Assembly (NCBI RefSeq): GCF_000421765.1
Contig: NZ_ATXQ01000001.1
Span: 124,001 to 188,000 of the forward strand
Direction of reading: 5' to 3'
Length of the DNA stretch: 64,000 bases
DNA from: Denitrificimonas caeni DSM 24390
GTDB lineage: Bacteria; Pseudomonadota; Gammaproteobacteria; Pseudomonadales; Pseudomonadaceae
Part shown: positions 9,497 to 18,977 of the stretch, piece by piece
How the letters are laid out: each line of letters begins with the position of its first letter
Numbering within the stretch: the first letter of the stretch is position 1
Position numbers and translations under genes: made by a program
Notes under the pieces: generated by a model
Told to the model about the DNA's origin: nothing
What the model saw: only the letters and a program-made list of their open reading frames with translations
The model's database searches: none

Positions 9497-9746
9497 ACGC
9501 CACCCCCATAAAGGTTAAAACATCTTCGTCCAGCCCCTGCACATCAGGAAACTGCTCCTGCAACTGCGCAATGATCTGCGCAATACTGCGCTGACCATCG
9601 ACTAACTTTAAAATATGCGCAGCGCTTTCATTGAGCTGGATCATGCCTTCTGGATACAGCAGCACATCACAGTTTTGCACCGGCTCCCACTGCAACCGAA
9701 AGCCACGGCGAATGCGCGGACAGTCATCAAGATTAAACTCACTCAT
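9468..9746 (-). CDS. pqqD: PQQ biosynthesis peptide chaperone PqqD
   Basis: 92 residues from the ATG at 9746, which overlaps the pqqC stop as ATGA. An upstream extension of the frame lies inside pqqC and is not used. PqqD is a winged-helix RiPP recognition element that binds PqqA and presents it to PqqE. The sequence has the typical [12 protein letters not shown] strand region, then [16 protein letters not shown], and the predicted helix at the C terminus. It is a stand-alone domain, not fused to PqqC or PqqE. Confidence 0.95.
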   Translation of the reverse strand: MSEFNLDDCPRIRRGFRLQWEPVQNCDVLLYPEGMIQLNESAAHILKLVDGQRSIAQIIAQLQEQFPDVQGLDEDVLTFMGVAYAQFWLESC

Positions 9747-10495
9747 ACACCCAACCCTCGGTGCCAAACCTGCTGTTCAGTCACCGTGTGATACGGTGGG
9801 CGGTTCAGTTCATACGCCATGCTCATCGCATCCAGCATGCTCCACAACACATCCAATTTAAATTGCAAAATATCTAGCATGCGTTGCTGCGCGGCGAGCG
9901 TAGTGTAATGCTGCAAAGTAATTCTGAGGCCATGCTCAACATCACGGCGCGCTTCGCTGAGACGCTTACGGAAATAGTCATAACCACTTTCATCAATCCA
10001 TGGGTAATGTTGCGGCCATGCATCCAAACGCGACTGATGAATATGCGGTGCAAACAACTCGGTTAACGAGCTACTCGCTGCTTCTTGCCAACTGGCACGG
10101 CGCGCAAAGTTAAGGTAGGCATCCACCGCAAAGCGCACGCCCGGCAACACCAACTCACCGGACAAGACTTGCTCGCGATCCAAGCCAACTGCTTCAGCCA
10201 GACGCAGCCAGGCTTCAATCCCACCTTCTTCACCGGGCGCACCATCATGATCCAAAATACGCTGCACCCACTCTCGACGCACATCGCGATCAGGGCAGTT
10301 GGCCATAATTGCGGCATCTTTCATGGGAATATTGAGTTGGTAATAAAACCGATTGGCCACCCAACCTTGAATCTGCTCACGGGTCGCCTGCCCGTTGTGC
10401 ATCGCGATATGGTAGGGATGATGAATATGGTAATAATCGCCCTTCGCGCGCAGCGCCTGCTCAAACTGCTCGGGGGTCATCGCTTGCTCGCTCAT
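9743..10495 (-). CDS. pqqC: Pyrroloquinoline-quinone synthase PqqC
   Basis: 250 residues, the usual length. PqqC is a cofactor-free oxidase that carries out the final ring closure and eight-electron oxidation to PQQ. Conserved stretches include [15 protein letters not shown] near residue 20, [15 protein letters not shown], and YYFRKRL-type sequence ([18 protein letters not shown]) near residue 170. The protein should be all-helical and cytosolic. The gene starts 9 nt after pqqB and its stop overlaps the pqqD start by four bases. Confidence 0.97.
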   Translation of the reverse strand: MSEQAMTPEQFEQALRAKGDYYHIHHPYHIAMHNGQATREQIQGWVANRFYYQLNIPMKDAAIMANCPDRDVRREWVQRILDHDGAPGEEGGIEAWLRLAEAVGLDREQVLSGELVLPGVRFAVDAYLNFARRASWQEAASSSLTELFAPHIHQSRLDAWPQHYPWIDESGYDYFRKRLSEARRDVEHGLRITLQHYTTLAAQQRMLDILQFKLDVLWSMLDAMSMAYELNRPPYHTVTEQQVWHRGLGV

Positions 10496-10504
10496 CGCAG
10501 GCTC

Positions 10505-11419
10505 CTAGAGTTGAATACTCATTCCGTCATAAGACACTTCAACACCGGCAGCATGCACTTGCGCGCGCTCGTCGGAGTCTTCATTTAGAATAGGGTTGGT
10601 ATTGTTGATATGAATTAAAATCCGCCGTGCGTTTGGGTAGTCCGCTAGCACTTCGAGCATGCAGCCTGGCCCACTTTGCGCAAGGTGACCCATTTCGCTG
10701 CCAAGCTTGCTGCCAACGCCATAGACTTGCATTTCATCGTCACGCCAAACCGTGCCATCAACTAATAAACAATCAGCACTGGCCATGATGCGGCGCAGAT
10801 TGTCATCCATCTCACCCAGGCCCGGTGCGTAAAAGACTTTTTTACCGCTGCGCGTATCTTCGATCAGCAAGCCAATGTTATTGCCTGGGTGCGGATCATC
10901 ACGACGCGGTGAATACGGCGGTGCATTACTGCGCAACGCCACCGCGGTAATGCTTAAGGCTGGGCAGGCAGGCACGGTAAAAGCGCTGCCATCAAGGCTT
11001 ATTAATTTGTGATTAAGCCCACCATTCCAGTGCGCCAGCATATTGAAGATGGGAAAGCCTGAGGTTAAATCTTGATGCACCATGTCGGTGCACCAGACGT
11101 CATGCGGACAGCCTTCACGCAAGGTCAGTAATCCGGTTACATGATCAATTTGGCTGTCGAGTAAAATAATCCCTGCAATCGCTGTGTCGCGTGCTTGACG
11201 CGCAGACTGCAAGGCGGGAAATGCTTCAAGCTGGCTTCTAATGTCCGGCGAAGCATTGCATAAAATCCAGTTGACACCATCATCACTAATAGCGATCGAA
11301 GACTGTGTACGTGGCACAGCATTTAAAGTGCCTTTGCGCAATCCATGACAGTTATGACAATTGCAGTTCCATTGCGGAAAACCACCACCAGCTGCTGAAC
11401 CCAATACTTGAATGTACAT
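10505..11419 (-). CDS. pqqB: PQQ biosynthesis hydroxylase PqqB
   Basis: 304 residues with a metallo-beta-lactamase-like fold. The N terminus [17 protein letters not shown] is diagnostic of PqqB, as is the cysteine-rich CHNCHG that follows. The degenerate metal motif [11 protein letters not shown] and [12 protein letters not shown] near the C terminus are also family marks. PqqB hydroxylates the cross-linked Glu-Tyr intermediate. It is the second gene of the operon, about 70 nt after pqqA, with a strong hairpin in between that may lower its expression relative to pqqA. Confidence 0.96.
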   Translation of the reverse strand: MYIQVLGSAAGGGFPQWNCNCHNCHGLRKGTLNAVPRTQSSIAISDDGVNWILCNASPDIRSQLEAFPALQSARQARDTAIAGIILLDSQIDHVTGLLTLREGCPHDVWCTDMVHQDLTSGFPIFNMLAHWNGGLNHKLISLDGSAFTVPACPALSITAVALRSNAPPYSPRRDDPHPGNNIGLLIEDTRSGKKVFYAPGLGEMDDNLRRIMASADCLLVDGTVWRDDEMQVYGVGSKLGSEMGHLAQSGPGCMLEVLADYPNARRILIHINNTNPILNEDSDERAQVHAAGVEVSYDGMSIQL

Positions 11420-11436
11420 GATGTTTTTCCTTAGTA

Positions 11437-11455
11437 GCCCCAGCAGAGCTGGGGC
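11437..11455 (-). other. Hairpin between pqqA and pqqB
   Basis: A perfect 8-bp stem (GCCCCAGC and GCTGGGGC) with a 3-nt loop sits between the pqqA stop and the pqqB start. On the minus strand it is not followed by a U-tract, so it is not a full terminator. A stem here would protect or punctuate the mRNA and leave the pqqA segment in excess, which suits a precursor peptide consumed one per PQQ. Confidence 0.6.
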
Positions 11456-11490
11456 CTGATCGTTTAACGTTTAACATGAAGCGTGATGCA

Positions 11491-11562
11491 TCAACGGTTT
11501 GCGATGTACATCGTTACTTCAAAGCCAATACGCAGATCATTAAAGCTAGGTTTAGTCCACAT
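11491..11562 (-). CDS. pqqA: PQQ precursor peptide PqqA
   Basis: A 23-residue peptide beginning [15 protein letters not shown] and ending in TMYIANR. It is the ribosomal substrate from which PQQ is built: Glu15 and Tyr19, in the required Glu-x3-Tyr spacing, are cross-linked by PqqE and then excised. GAGGAA lies six bases before the ATG. The gene is first in the pqqABCDEH operon and is much shorter than typical gene-calling cut-offs. An inverted repeat at 11636-11657 lies about 80-95 nt upstream and is a candidate operator. Confidence 0.97.
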   Translation of the reverse strand: MWTKPSFNDLRIGFEVTMYIANR

Positions 11563-11635
11563 GATTGATTCCTCTTTCTTATTAAGACCGGGCAATTCCG
11601 GTACCTCTATTAATAGCGCTGTTGCGTCTTAGAAA

Positions 11636-11657
11636 AAACGGTACTTTGGGACCGTTT
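11636..11657 (-). promoter_or_regulatory. Candidate operator upstream of pqqA
   Basis: Perfect 7-bp arms AAACGGT and ACCGTTT are separated by 8 nt, 74-95 nt upstream of the pqqA start. The centre GTACTTTGGGAC resembles the dyad found in front of other PQQ-region operons (consensus near STACT-TT-AGTRS) but is its weakest full match. A response regulator such as the ErbR/AgmR-like protein is the natural candidate ligand. This is inferred. Confidence 0.45.
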
Positions 11658-11713
11658 ATTGCTGCCATTGGTCGCACTGCTTTGTTCTGGCAGGTAAACA
11701 CTATATTTAGAGC

Positions 11714-11741
11714 AAAAAAAAACGCAGCCTTTTGGCTGCGT
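11714..11741 (-). terminator. Intrinsic terminator after exaC / candidate sRNA
   Basis: Stem ACGCAGCC/GGCTGCGT with a TTTT loop (11722-11741) is followed on the minus strand by eight consecutive U (11714-11721). It is a strong canonical terminator, placed about 175 nt past the exaC stop and before the pqqA promoter. Confidence 0.88.
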
Positions 11742-11916
11742 CTCGACTAAAACAAAGTAAGTTATGCGGGGTACACCCTTAGGGGCAAGGGACCTACTTC
11801 TCTGTCGACAGGGTTCGCATCCTATCTAAGATACAAACATTTCGGAGTCACACTTAACTACACCGCGCCTGCAGTAGTCCACACAGCAGGCACAGCTAGG
11901 TAGAGCTCAACCTCGT
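11714..11916 (-). ncRNA. Candidate structured small RNA or long 3' UTR between exaC and pqqA
   Basis: The 203 nt after the exaC stop contain no reading frame but on the minus strand can form a row of hairpins: AGGT/ACCT arms around GAGCTC (11898-11913), GCCTGC/GCAGGC (11867-11891), TATCT/AGATA (11823-11833), the palindrome CTGTCGACAG (11802-11811), CCCTT/AAGGG (11776-11791), and a final 8-bp GC-rich terminator stem followed by eight U (11714-11741). Such density is unusual for a plain 3' UTR. It may be an independent sRNA or one released from the exaC transcript. I do not recognise a known RNA family. Confidence 0.4.
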
Positions 11917-13437
11917 TTAGAAAAAGCCTAAAGGGTTAATGTCGTAACTGATCAATAGGTTTTTGGTCTGCTGATAGTGGTTGAGCATCATTTTATGGGT
12001 CTCACGTCCCACGCCAGACTTTTTGTAACCACCAAATGCAGCATGCGCTGGGTAGAGGTGGTAGCAGTTGGTCCAAACACGACCCGCCTGGATACCACGA
12101 CCCATACGGTAGGCACGGTTAATGTCACGCGTCCATAAGCCTGCGCCTAGACCAAACTCGGTATCGTTAGCAATTTCCAAGGCTTCCGCTTCATCTTTAA
12201 AGGTTGTCACGGCAACCACTGGCCCAAAAATCTCTTCTTGGAAAATACGCATTTTGTTATGACCCTTAAGCAAGGTCGGCTGAATATAGTAACCACTGGC
12301 CAAATCACCACCCAAGTGCTCAACTTGACCACCGGTTAGCAGCTCCGCGCCCTCTTCTTTAGCAATGTCCATGTAAGACATAATTTTTTCAAATTGCTGC
12401 TCAGACGCTTGCGCACCTACCATCGTTTCGGTATCGAGCGGGTCACCACGACGGATTTGCTTGATTTTCTTCATGACCACTTCCATGAAGGGCTCATAAA
12501 TCGACTCTTGAATCAACGCGCGTGATGGGCAAGTGCAAATCTCACCTTGGTTAAAGAATGCCAACACCAAACCTTCAGCCGCTTTTTCAATAAAGGCAGG
12601 CTCTGCATTCATGATGTCTTCAAAGAAAATGTTCGGTGATTTACCGCCCAACTCAACGGTGCTTGGAATAATATTTTCAGCAGCGCAATGCATAATATGC
12701 GAACCAACTGGCGTTGATCCGGTGAATGCGATTTTGGCAATACGCTTGCTAGTGGCTAAAGCCTCACCCGCCTCACGACCAAAACCTTGGACAACGTTAA
12801 GCACACCTGGCGGTAGTAAATCACCAATCAGCTCCATCAACACACTGATAGAGAGGGGCGTCTGCTCTGCTGGTTTAAGCACAATACAGTTACCCGCCGC
12901 CAATGCAGGCGCGAGCTTCCAAGCGCCCATTAACAACGGGAAGTTCCACGGAATAATCTGCCCAACCACACCAAGTGGCTCATGAAAATGGTAGGCAGCA
13001 GTATGTTCATTGATTTCTGCAGCGGAGCCTTCTTGGGCACGTAAGCAGCCGGCAAAATAACGAAAATGATCGGCAGCTAAGGGAATATCTGCGTTAAGCG
13101 TTTCACGCACCGGCTTACCGTTGTCCCAGGTTTCTGCGACAGCCAGTAGCTCTAAATTTTCTTCCATGCGGTCTGCAATTTTTAACAGAACGCGAGCACG
13201 ATCTTGCGCCGAAGTTTTACCCCAAGCGGCTGCAGCTGAGTGAGCTGCATCTAAGGCAAGATTGATATCATCAGCATCTGAGCGTGGAAACTCACCGGCA
13301 ACTGCACCGGTTACTGGTGTGGTGTTGGTAAAGTACTCACCATTGACCGGTGGCACGAACTGTCCACCGATATAGTTGCCGTAGCGCGGTTTAATGGTCA
13401 GTAAAGAACCTTGAGTACCTGGTTGTGCATAAATCAT
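11917..13437 (-). CDS. exaC: NAD+-dependent aldehyde dehydrogenase ExaC
   Basis: 506 residues from the ATG at 13437 (GAGGA eight bases upstream); the in-frame extension to 13536 has no ribosome site. 506 residues is the length I recall for the pseudomonad acetaldehyde dehydrogenase. Family marks: cofactor segment [29 protein letters not shown], the general base Glu in [14 protein letters not shown], and the catalytic Cys in [14 protein letters not shown]. It oxidises acetaldehyde and similar products of the quinoprotein dehydrogenases to acids in the cytosol. It lies between pedH and pqqA on the same strand but has its own promoter region with a 22-bp palindrome, and is separated from pedH by a strong terminator. 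Confidence 0.93.
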   Translation of the reverse strand: MIYAQPGTQGSLLTIKPRYGNYIGGQFVPPVNGEYFTNTTPVTGAVAGEFPRSDADDINLALDAAHSAAAAWGKTSAQDRARVLLKIADRMEENLELLAVAETWDNGKPVRETLNADIPLAADHFRYFAGCLRAQEGSAAEINEHTAAYHFHEPLGVVGQIIPWNFPLLMGAWKLAPALAAGNCIVLKPAEQTPLSISVLMELIGDLLPPGVLNVVQGFGREAGEALATSKRIAKIAFTGSTPVGSHIMHCAAENIIPSTVELGGKSPNIFFEDIMNAEPAFIEKAAEGLVLAFFNQGEICTCPSRALIQESIYEPFMEVVMKKIKQIRRGDPLDTETMVGAQASEQQFEKIMSYMDIAKEEGAELLTGGQVEHLGGDLASGYYIQPTLLKGHNKMRIFQEEIFGPVVAVTTFKDEAEALEIANDTEFGLGAGLWTRDINRAYRMGRGIQAGRVWTNCYHLYPAHAAFGGYKKSGVGRETHKMMLNHYQQTKNLLISYDINPLGFF

Positions 13438-13541
13438 GAGAGCATCCTCGTTGTATTCAGTGCCTGCGCCAACCGCGGGCAGGTTATGGTTCGATAATAG
13501 CCACTCTCCACAGCCAGACGAATGCACCCTAGGCATAGAAA

Positions 13542-13563
13542 ATCTAGTTATTTAGAACTAGAT
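13542..13563 (-). promoter_or_regulatory. Palindrome in the exaC promoter region
   Basis: Perfect 8-bp arms ATCTAGTT and AACTAGAT flank a 6-nt centre ATTTAG, 105-126 nt upstream of the exaC start. The TTTAG centre and distance match the dyads in front of the other PQQ-region operons, although the outer arm sequence differs (AGTT/AACT instead of CTAC/GTAG). Confidence 0.5.
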
Positions 13564-13649
13564 AGAACTCGTTTGTAAGATAGTAGATTGGTCTTCAGGC
13601 CGACAAATTGCGCATGCCCACATGAATGAGTGGCCAACACGCGGTGTGC

Positions 13650-13688
13650 AGATACAACAAAACCGGACAAGCCGGTTTTGTTGTATCT
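13650..13688 (-). terminator. Intrinsic terminator of pedH
   Basis: A perfect 17-bp inverted repeat (13650-13666 and 13672-13688) with a 5-nt loop lies 18 nt past the pedH stop. The stem is GC-rich at the loop end (CCGG) and has AAAA/TTTT within it. It insulates pedH from exaC. Confidence 0.85.
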
Positions 13689-13705
13689 AAAGAACACTTA
13701 CAAAA

Positions 13706-15475
13706 TTATTTGGTATGTTCTTTTGGCAGTTTAAAGGTCCAGACCATGCCGCCCTGGTTAAAGTCTTTAACCCGCTTAGCCACCTCACCGCCCCATAATG
13801 GTACAGCGCCACCCCAACCTGAAACGACGCTAATATATTGCTCGCCATCCATATCCCAAGTCACAGGTGAACCCAGTACACCTGAGCCTGTTTGGAACTC
13901 ATAGAGCTTTTTACCGGTTTTTGCATCAAAGGCCATTAAGAAGCCTTCAGGGTTACCCGTAAAGACCAGATTACCTTTGGTCGCCAATACCCCGCCCCAT
14001 AACGGTGAGTTATTTTTATAACGCCATACTTCTTTACCAGTTTTCGGATCAATGGCTTTTAACACGCCAATATAATCTTCATTCAGTGGTCGGATGGTAA
14101 AGCCAGCACCTAAGTAGGCTGCGCCTTTTTTATAGGTCACACCTTCGTTCCAGATGTCCATGCCCCACTCATTGACCGGTACATAGAACAAACCGGTGTC
14201 TTGGCTATAAGCCATTGGCATCCAGTTTTTCGCACCTAAGAAAGCAGGGGCAACAAATACTGAACTGCCTTGTTTCTCAGCACCCGGCGCTCCAGGGCGA
14301 TTACTTTCGTCATAGATGGGACGACCATCTTTATCCAAGCCTTTAGCCCAAGTAATCTTATCGGCGAATGGGAAACCACGAATAAACTTACCGTTGGTAC
14401 GATCCAAAACATAGAAATAACCGTTACGGTCAGCTGTCGCTGCTGCTTTCACGGTTTTGCCGTTTTCTTGATAGCTAAAGGAGACTAATTCGTTGACACC
14501 ATCGTAGTCCCAGCCGTCGTGCGGTGTGGTTTGGAAGTGCCATTTGATCGAACCATCATCCGGGTTCAGTGCTAAACGTGAAGAGGAAAACAGGTTGTCG
14601 CCTGGACGCATATGCGAGTTCCAAGGTGACGGGTTACTGGTACCGAAGAGTAAAGAATCGGTTTCCGCATCATAAGAACCACCCAGCCACGGGGCTGCGC
14701 CACCGGTTTTCCAAAGGTCGCCTGGCCATGTTTTGCCGGCTTCCCCACCGGAAATACCACTTTCGATTTTTTGACCGTCTTTCCAGACATAACCCATATG
14801 GCCTTCAACGGTTGGACGCGTCCAGATCAAATCACCATTCAAAGGGTTATAGGCCTCAACTTTACCAACGATACCGAATTCACCACCAGAAACGCCGGTG
14901 ATCAGCTTGCCTTTCACCACAATTGGCGCGGCAGTAATGGAGTATCCAGCTTTATAATCCGCAACAGTTTTACGCCACACCACTTTACCAGTGTCTTTAT
15001 TGAGCGCGACGAGCTTGGCATCAAGGGTACCGACAATCACTAAATCGCCGTACAAAGCCACACCACGATTAATCACATCACAGCACGGCATAATGCCGTC
15101 TGGTAGACGCGCGTCGTACTGCCACAACTCTTTACCGGTACGTGCATCGACTGCGAAAACACGTGAATAGGAGGCGGTGACATACATCACGCCGTCTTTA
15201 ATCATGGGCTGTGATTCTTGTCCGCGCTGCTTCTCACCGCCAAAGGATAAAGCCCACACCGGACGCAATTGCTGCACGGTATCGACGTTGACTTTATTCA
15301 GGGGGCTATAACGCTGCCCAGCTAAACCTAAACCATTACTGACAACCTGATGCGTCGTCGTCGCATCGTCTAAAATTTCTTTATCAGTTACCGCCACAGC
15401 ACCGGTACTGTGTAGCAGCATTGCGCCGCATAATGCGGATAGAGCAAACATTTGATGCAGTCTTGTGCGTTTCAT
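13706..15475 (-). CDS. pedH: Lanthanide-type PQQ-dependent alcohol dehydrogenase, PedH-like
   Basis: 589 residues from the ATG at 15475 (AGAGG eight bases upstream; an in-frame GTG three codons earlier overlaps the ribosome site). Signal peptide, then an eight-bladed quinoprotein propeller exported to the periplasm. Landmarks: vicinal cysteines PCC at 131-132 that stack on PQQ, metal ligands Glu199 (GGEFG) and Asn281 (TSNPSP), catalytic Asp323, and a second Asp325 in GWDYDGVNE. The Asp two residues after the catalytic Asp is the established sign of lanthanide-dependent enzymes, as in XoxF and PedH. It oxidises primary alcohols and aldehydes and passes electrons to a cytochrome c. A GGGAAATAATCCC palindrome lies just before the start. 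Confidence 0.93.
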   Translation of the reverse strand: MKRTRLHQMFALSALCGAMLLHSTGAVAVTDKEILDDATTTHQVVSNGLGLAGQRYSPLNKVNVDTVQQLRPVWALSFGGEKQRGQESQPMIKDGVMYVTASYSRVFAVDARTGKELWQYDARLPDGIMPCCDVINRGVALYGDLVIVGTLDAKLVALNKDTGKVVWRKTVADYKAGYSITAAPIVVKGKLITGVSGGEFGIVGKVEAYNPLNGDLIWTRPTVEGHMGYVWKDGQKIESGISGGEAGKTWPGDLWKTGGAAPWLGGSYDAETDSLLFGTSNPSPWNSHMRPGDNLFSSSRLALNPDDGSIKWHFQTTPHDGWDYDGVNELVSFSYQENGKTVKAAATADRNGYFYVLDRTNGKFIRGFPFADKITWAKGLDKDGRPIYDESNRPGAPGAEKQGSSVFVAPAFLGAKNWMPMAYSQDTGLFYVPVNEWGMDIWNEGVTYKKGAAYLGAGFTIRPLNEDYIGVLKAIDPKTGKEVWRYKNNSPLWGGVLATKGNLVFTGNPEGFLMAFDAKTGKKLYEFQTGSGVLGSPVTWDMDGEQYISVVSGWGGAVPLWGGEVAKRVKDFNQGGMVWTFKLPKEHTK

Positions 15476-15507
15476 TATGGCCACCTCTACAACGTTATTA
15501 TTGTGAT

Positions 15508-15522
15508 CGGGAAATAATCCCG
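15508..15522 (-). promoter_or_regulatory. GGGAAATAATCCC palindrome in the pedH leader
   Basis: CGGGA-AATAA-TCCCG, 33-47 nt upstream of the pedH start. It matches 12 of 13 positions of the repeated element in front of pedE (GGGAAATATTCCC). Its closeness to the start would suit a repressor site. The rest of the gap 15523-15822 holds the pedH promoter and that of the divergent binding-protein gene. Confidence 0.55.
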
Positions 15523-15586
15523 AACCGATATAGATTCTTAGCTGCAGCAGGCTCTACAACAATTGACCTCAATACCTAGTTAACAC

Positions 15587-15598
15587 CTACGTTAGTAG
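15587..15598 (-). promoter_or_regulatory. CTAC-N4-GTAG dyad upstream of pedH
   Basis: CTACGTTAGTAG with perfect CTAC/GTAG arms, 112-123 nt before the pedH start. It belongs to the dyad family seen before other PQQ-region operons. It also lies 225 nt before the divergent binding-protein gene. Confidence 0.4.
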
Positions 15599-15822
15599 TA
15601 ACACCTCACTGTGCAGAGCGAACAATTGCACTGCATACCGCCCCTCGCACTCTGGCCAATGGCTGCCCTTCGCGCCTGATTACGCCCAGCAAACCAAGAC
15701 CGTCAACTAAAGCCTTACACCGTGGCCAAGGCTAAAGTTCTAAGCGCTTGGCTATAACAGAGCATGGGTTAACGTCCGCAATAAGACTAAAAAACAGACT
15801 TCACTCAAAAGGAGGAATAGCA

Positions 15823-17061
15823 GTGAAGCAACCGATTGTTCACGCTTTAATCATGTGTCTATTACCCATCAGCGTGCTGGCCAATGAGCCGATTAAAATA
15901 GGCTTAAATTTCCCGCGCACCGGCAACTATAAAGCCGAGGGCCTTGAGCTGATGCAAGGCTCGCTGTTGGCCATTGAACACATTAATCATAACGGCGGAG
16001 TGCTGGGCCGCCCACTGCAGCTGCTCAGCAAAAACAGCGCCTCGCGCGCTGAAAAAGCACAACGTAATGTCGATGAGTTTTTTCGCAGTGAAGCGAAAAT
16101 GATTTTTGGCGGTGCTACCAGCGAAGAAGCGATCGCCGCTGGACGGCGTGCCCGCGAGTTAGGCTTGCCGTATTTTGCCCTGCTCAGTTACGCCAATGAG
16201 GTCACCGGACGCGAAGGCCACCGTTATATTTTTCGCGAATCCAATAACGACTGGATGAGTGCGCAAGTACTCGGTGAATACCTGTCCTGGCACATGCCAC
16301 GCCAGCGCTATCACTATATTATTAGCGACGACACCTGGGGGCTGAGCATGGAGGCAGCGTTGCGCTTAGCCACCGCCAGTCAAGATCGCGCCAAACACAG
16401 TTTCACCCGCTTAAACCCTGTCAATGCCAGTCATGCCGAATACAAGCAAGCACTGATCAAGGCACAGAAAAGCCAAGCCGATATCCTTGTCTTAGTACTG
16501 CAAGGGCAAAATGTTATGCACGCCATGCGCGTTGTGCATGCCATGGGTTTAAATAACCAAGTACAAATTATTATTCCCAATTTAAGCCGCACACTGATCC
16601 AGAACCTTGGCGCGCAAACCATGACTGGCGTGATCGGCACCCAAGCCTGGACTTGGCGCGTACCCGCACTGGAAAACAGCGTAAAAGGTCGCGCCTTCGT
16701 TAAGGATTATACCCAGCGCTATAGTGAATACCCCGGCAGTGCCGCCGCGTCGGCTTATAGCGTGGTGTACCAATGGGCTGACGCCGTGCAACGCACCCAC
16801 AGTTTAGATAGCGAGAGCATTATTAAAGCGCTCGAAGACCACAGCTATCAACTGCTTAAGGGCCCGCAGCAGTGGCGTGGTTTTGACCACCAAAACGTAC
16901 AAGACATCTACGCGATTCGGGTTAAATCGCGTGCGGAGATTATGCAGGATCCTCTCAAACAAGATTACTTTGAAATCATCCATCGCATGCAAGGCCAAGA
17001 TGCGGTGCAATCATTGGACGACTGGCAGCAAGAGCGCGGCGAGCATTTAACCCTAGACTGA
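15823..17061 (+). CDS. Type 1 periplasmic binding protein (branched-chain amino acid ABC family)
   Basis: 412 residues from the GTG at 15823, which has a full GGAGG seven bases upstream; the frame is open further upstream but without a ribosome site. A signal peptide (ALIMCLLPISVLANE) is followed by a LivK/UrtA-type two-lobe receptor. It has the ligand-sensing start KIGLNFPRTGNYKAEGLELMQGSLLAIEHI-like segment and GGATSEEAIAAGRRA. No permease or ATPase for it is adjacent. It is divergent from pedH and shares its promoter region, so it may bind an alcohol-related or metal-related ligand and act in sensing or uptake. The ligand is unknown. Confidence 0.8.
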   Translation: MKQPIVHALIMCLLPISVLANEPIKIGLNFPRTGNYKAEGLELMQGSLLAIEHINHNGGVLGRPLQLLSKNSASRAEKAQRNVDEFFRSEAKMIFGGATSEEAIAAGRRARELGLPYFALLSYANEVTGREGHRYIFRESNNDWMSAQVLGEYLSWHMPRQRYHYIISDDTWGLSMEAALRLATASQDRAKHSFTRLNPVNASHAEYKQALIKAQKSQADILVLVLQGQNVMHAMRVVHAMGLNNQVQIIIPNLSRTLIQNLGAQTMTGVIGTQAWTWRVPALENSVKGRAFVKDYTQRYSEYPGSAAASAYSVVYQWADAVQRTHSLDSESIIKALEDHSYQLLKGPQQWRGFDHQNVQDIYAIRVKSRAEIMQDPLKQDYFEIIHRMQGQDAVQSLDDWQQERGEHLTLD

Positions 17062-17079
17062 GGCAACTGCAGGCCACAT

Positions 17080-17119
17080 AAAACCTTCAAGATTACCTGA
17101 GCAACACTTGGAGGTTTTT
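17080..17119. terminator. Bidirectional terminator between convergent genes
   Basis: Arms AAAACCTTCAAG and CTTGGAGGTTTTT pair with one mismatch around a 15-nt loop, between the convergent binding-protein and metallohydrolase genes. A and T tracts on the two sides allow use from both directions. Confidence 0.6.
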
Positions 17120-17150
17120 GACCATCAAGCTATCTAATGGCTGTTAATGC

Positions 17151-18077
17151 TTATTGATCCAATCGCTGCCACTGTTGCTGCTCATAGCGTGGATAGAGAT
17201 GACTGACCGTACGGATCAATTCATAACGCGTCAAACTGACCCCAGCAAAGCGCTCTGGAATAGGCATTCTTAGGACTTGATTCATATCCTGCCCAGCCTG
17301 CGCCGCTTCACGCAGAGCACTGTCCAACCAGTTTAAGTAATCACGCATCTGCACAAAGGGTTGATGATCAGTGGCCAGCGGCCCATGCCCTGGCACAATC
17401 AGTTTCCACGGTAGTTTCTCTAACGTATCAATATCAGCTAGCCAAGCTGCCAGCCCTGGAGTATTCGGAGTGGCTAACGCGCGCTGATAAAACACTAAAT
17501 CTCCAGCAAACAACACCCCAGTGCGCTCATCTAAAATAGCCAAATCAGCCCCGGTATGCCCAGTCAAACTCAGCAGACGCAAAGGATGACCGCCAATTTC
17601 CATTAGGCCTTCTTCGACGAGTTGCGTCGGCAACAGCACCTCGGTACCACGCATCGCGTCGCCGACCACGCGATACATGTTTTCCGCCATATAGTTGCCT
17701 TGCTCTTGCAGCAGCTTTTTAGTGCCGGCTAAAGCCGCAATCGGCACATCGTCAAAGGCCTGATTACCCAGCACATGGTCAGGATGATGATGGGTCAGTA
17801 ACACTTGGATTACCGGCTTATCAGTGACACTGGCAATCGCTGCACGCAAGACTTTGCCATAGGCAAAAGAAGGGCCGGTATCCACCACCACCACACCGTG
17901 GTCAGTTACAATAAAGGCTGCATTGACGATATTACCGCCATTATGCAGACTGAAGTTGTCCGTTGAGCCTTCGACTAACCAAGTGTTTTCAGCAATTTTC
18001 TTCGGTGTTAATTGATAGTCCGCAACCGCGCTAAGACTCAAGAAAAAACTGCAACAGAATATAAATAAGTAACGCAT
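17151..18077 (-). CDS. Quinoprotein-associated zinc metallohydrolase (MBL fold)
   Basis: 308 residues. A signal peptide (YLFIFCCSFFLSLSAVADY) is followed by a metallo-beta-lactamase fold with the metal motif LLTHHHPDHVLGN near residue 95, a second His in SLTGHTGADLA, the bridging Asp in LFAGDLVF and the last His in VPGHGPLA. All zinc ligands are present. Members next to quinoprotein dehydrogenase genes are known as quinoprotein relay system zinc metallohydrolases, and their substrate is not established. The SoxYZ-like carrier immediately upstream suggests it acts on a sulfur adduct on the carrier. It is the last gene of the pedF-pedG-carrier-hydrolase operon. Confidence 0.88.
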   Translation of the reverse strand: MRYLFIFCCSFFLSLSAVADYQLTPKKIAENTWLVEGSTDNFSLHNGGNIVNAAFIVTDHGVVVVDTGPSFAYGKVLRAAIASVTDKPVIQVLLTHHHPDHVLGNQAFDDVPIAALAGTKKLLQEQGNYMAENMYRVVGDAMRGTEVLLPTQLVEEGLMEIGGHPLRLLSLTGHTGADLAILDERTGVLFAGDLVFYQRALATPNTPGLAAWLADIDTLEKLPWKLIVPGHGPLATDHQPFVQMRDYLNWLDSALREAAQAGQDMNQVLRMPIPERFAGVSLTRYELIRTVSHLYPRYEQQQWQRLDQ

Positions 18078-18180
18078 AACATCACCTCAATCGACAAAAC
18101 ACTACGCTGCAAAAATCACTGCAGCAGGCCTCGCTAAACCATGCCAAGCACTGCATACAAAAACGGCGAAGCGCAGTGGC

Positions 18181-18933
18181 CTATGGAATATGTGCAGTAA
18201 ACTCATTGCCGTTGTTATCACGCAGCCACAGTTGCGTTTCTGGCTGACCTTTAATCCCTAAGGTAATGGTGGGATTTTCACTAATCGCAGAAAATATCTC
18301 TAAACGCGCCAGCACCGCACCGGAAAGATCACGTAGCTCAGCCTGATCGAGATAGAACTCAGGGATGGAATCGACTAAACCATTGTCCATAGGATGCGAG
18401 ACGCTTAAACGTAAACGGCTGTTATCACCGGTATTAAAGCGCGCACCTAAGATTTCACCGAGATGATCCTCCCAGCCTTCCTGCGCTCTGACTACACTGG
18501 GTGCAGTGCAACCACCACCGGCTGCCTCAATCCGTGCTGAGCCGACGTGCCAAATACCATCATCCATTAAAAATGCCGCACGAATCGGCGTGGCCTGTTC
18601 TACTCGAATGCGCACCGCCAGAAACTTTTCTAATTCAGCACTGGGATAGACATTCAGCACTTGTGGAATGGGGTTAAGCTCAGCCCACAGCATGATTTTT
18701 TCGACGCGACCAGTTAACGCTCTAGCGTCGACTTCGACAGGGACTTGCCGCGCATCTTCGGCAAAAGGCGGCACGCTGACCTGAACCTTCTCATCAAAGA
18801 CAAACTCAGCATTGTTGAGTAAACGCTCGTGAAAGTACTCCCACATTACTGAAGGTTGCGGATCGCCCTCAACCGCATTGGCCCAGCACGACACCAGGGA
18901 CAAGACTAAGGCACAGACCATACGCTGTTTCAT
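18181..18933 (-). CDS. Quinoprotein dehydrogenase-associated SoxYZ-like carrier
   Basis: 250 residues with a signal peptide (ALVLSLVSCWANA). The first half resembles SoxY, ending in a glycine-flanked cysteine (AAGGGCTAP, Cys142) that stands where SoxY carries its substrate. The second half is an immunoglobulin-like SoxZ domain (SVSHPMDNGLV, EFYLDQAELRD). The family is a natural SoxY-SoxZ fusion found beside PQQ dehydrogenases without the rest of the sulfur-oxidation system. The job is unknown; a thiol-linked carrier working with the neighbouring metallohydrolase is the best inference. It is periplasmic. Confidence 0.85.
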   Translation of the reverse strand: MKQRMVCALVLSLVSCWANAVEGDPQPSVMWEYFHERLLNNAEFVFDEKVQVSVPPFAEDARQVPVEVDARALTGRVEKIMLWAELNPIPQVLNVYPSAELEKFLAVRIRVEQATPIRAAFLMDDGIWHVGSARIEAAGGGCTAPSVVRAQEGWEDHLGEILGARFNTGDNSRLRLSVSHPMDNGLVDSIPEFYLDQAELRDLSGAVLARLEIFSAISENPTITLGIKGQPETQLWLRDNNGNEFTAHIP

Positions 18934-18977
18934 ACCACCTCCAGCTTTACACTATGGGAACCACTGTTGCATTTAAG

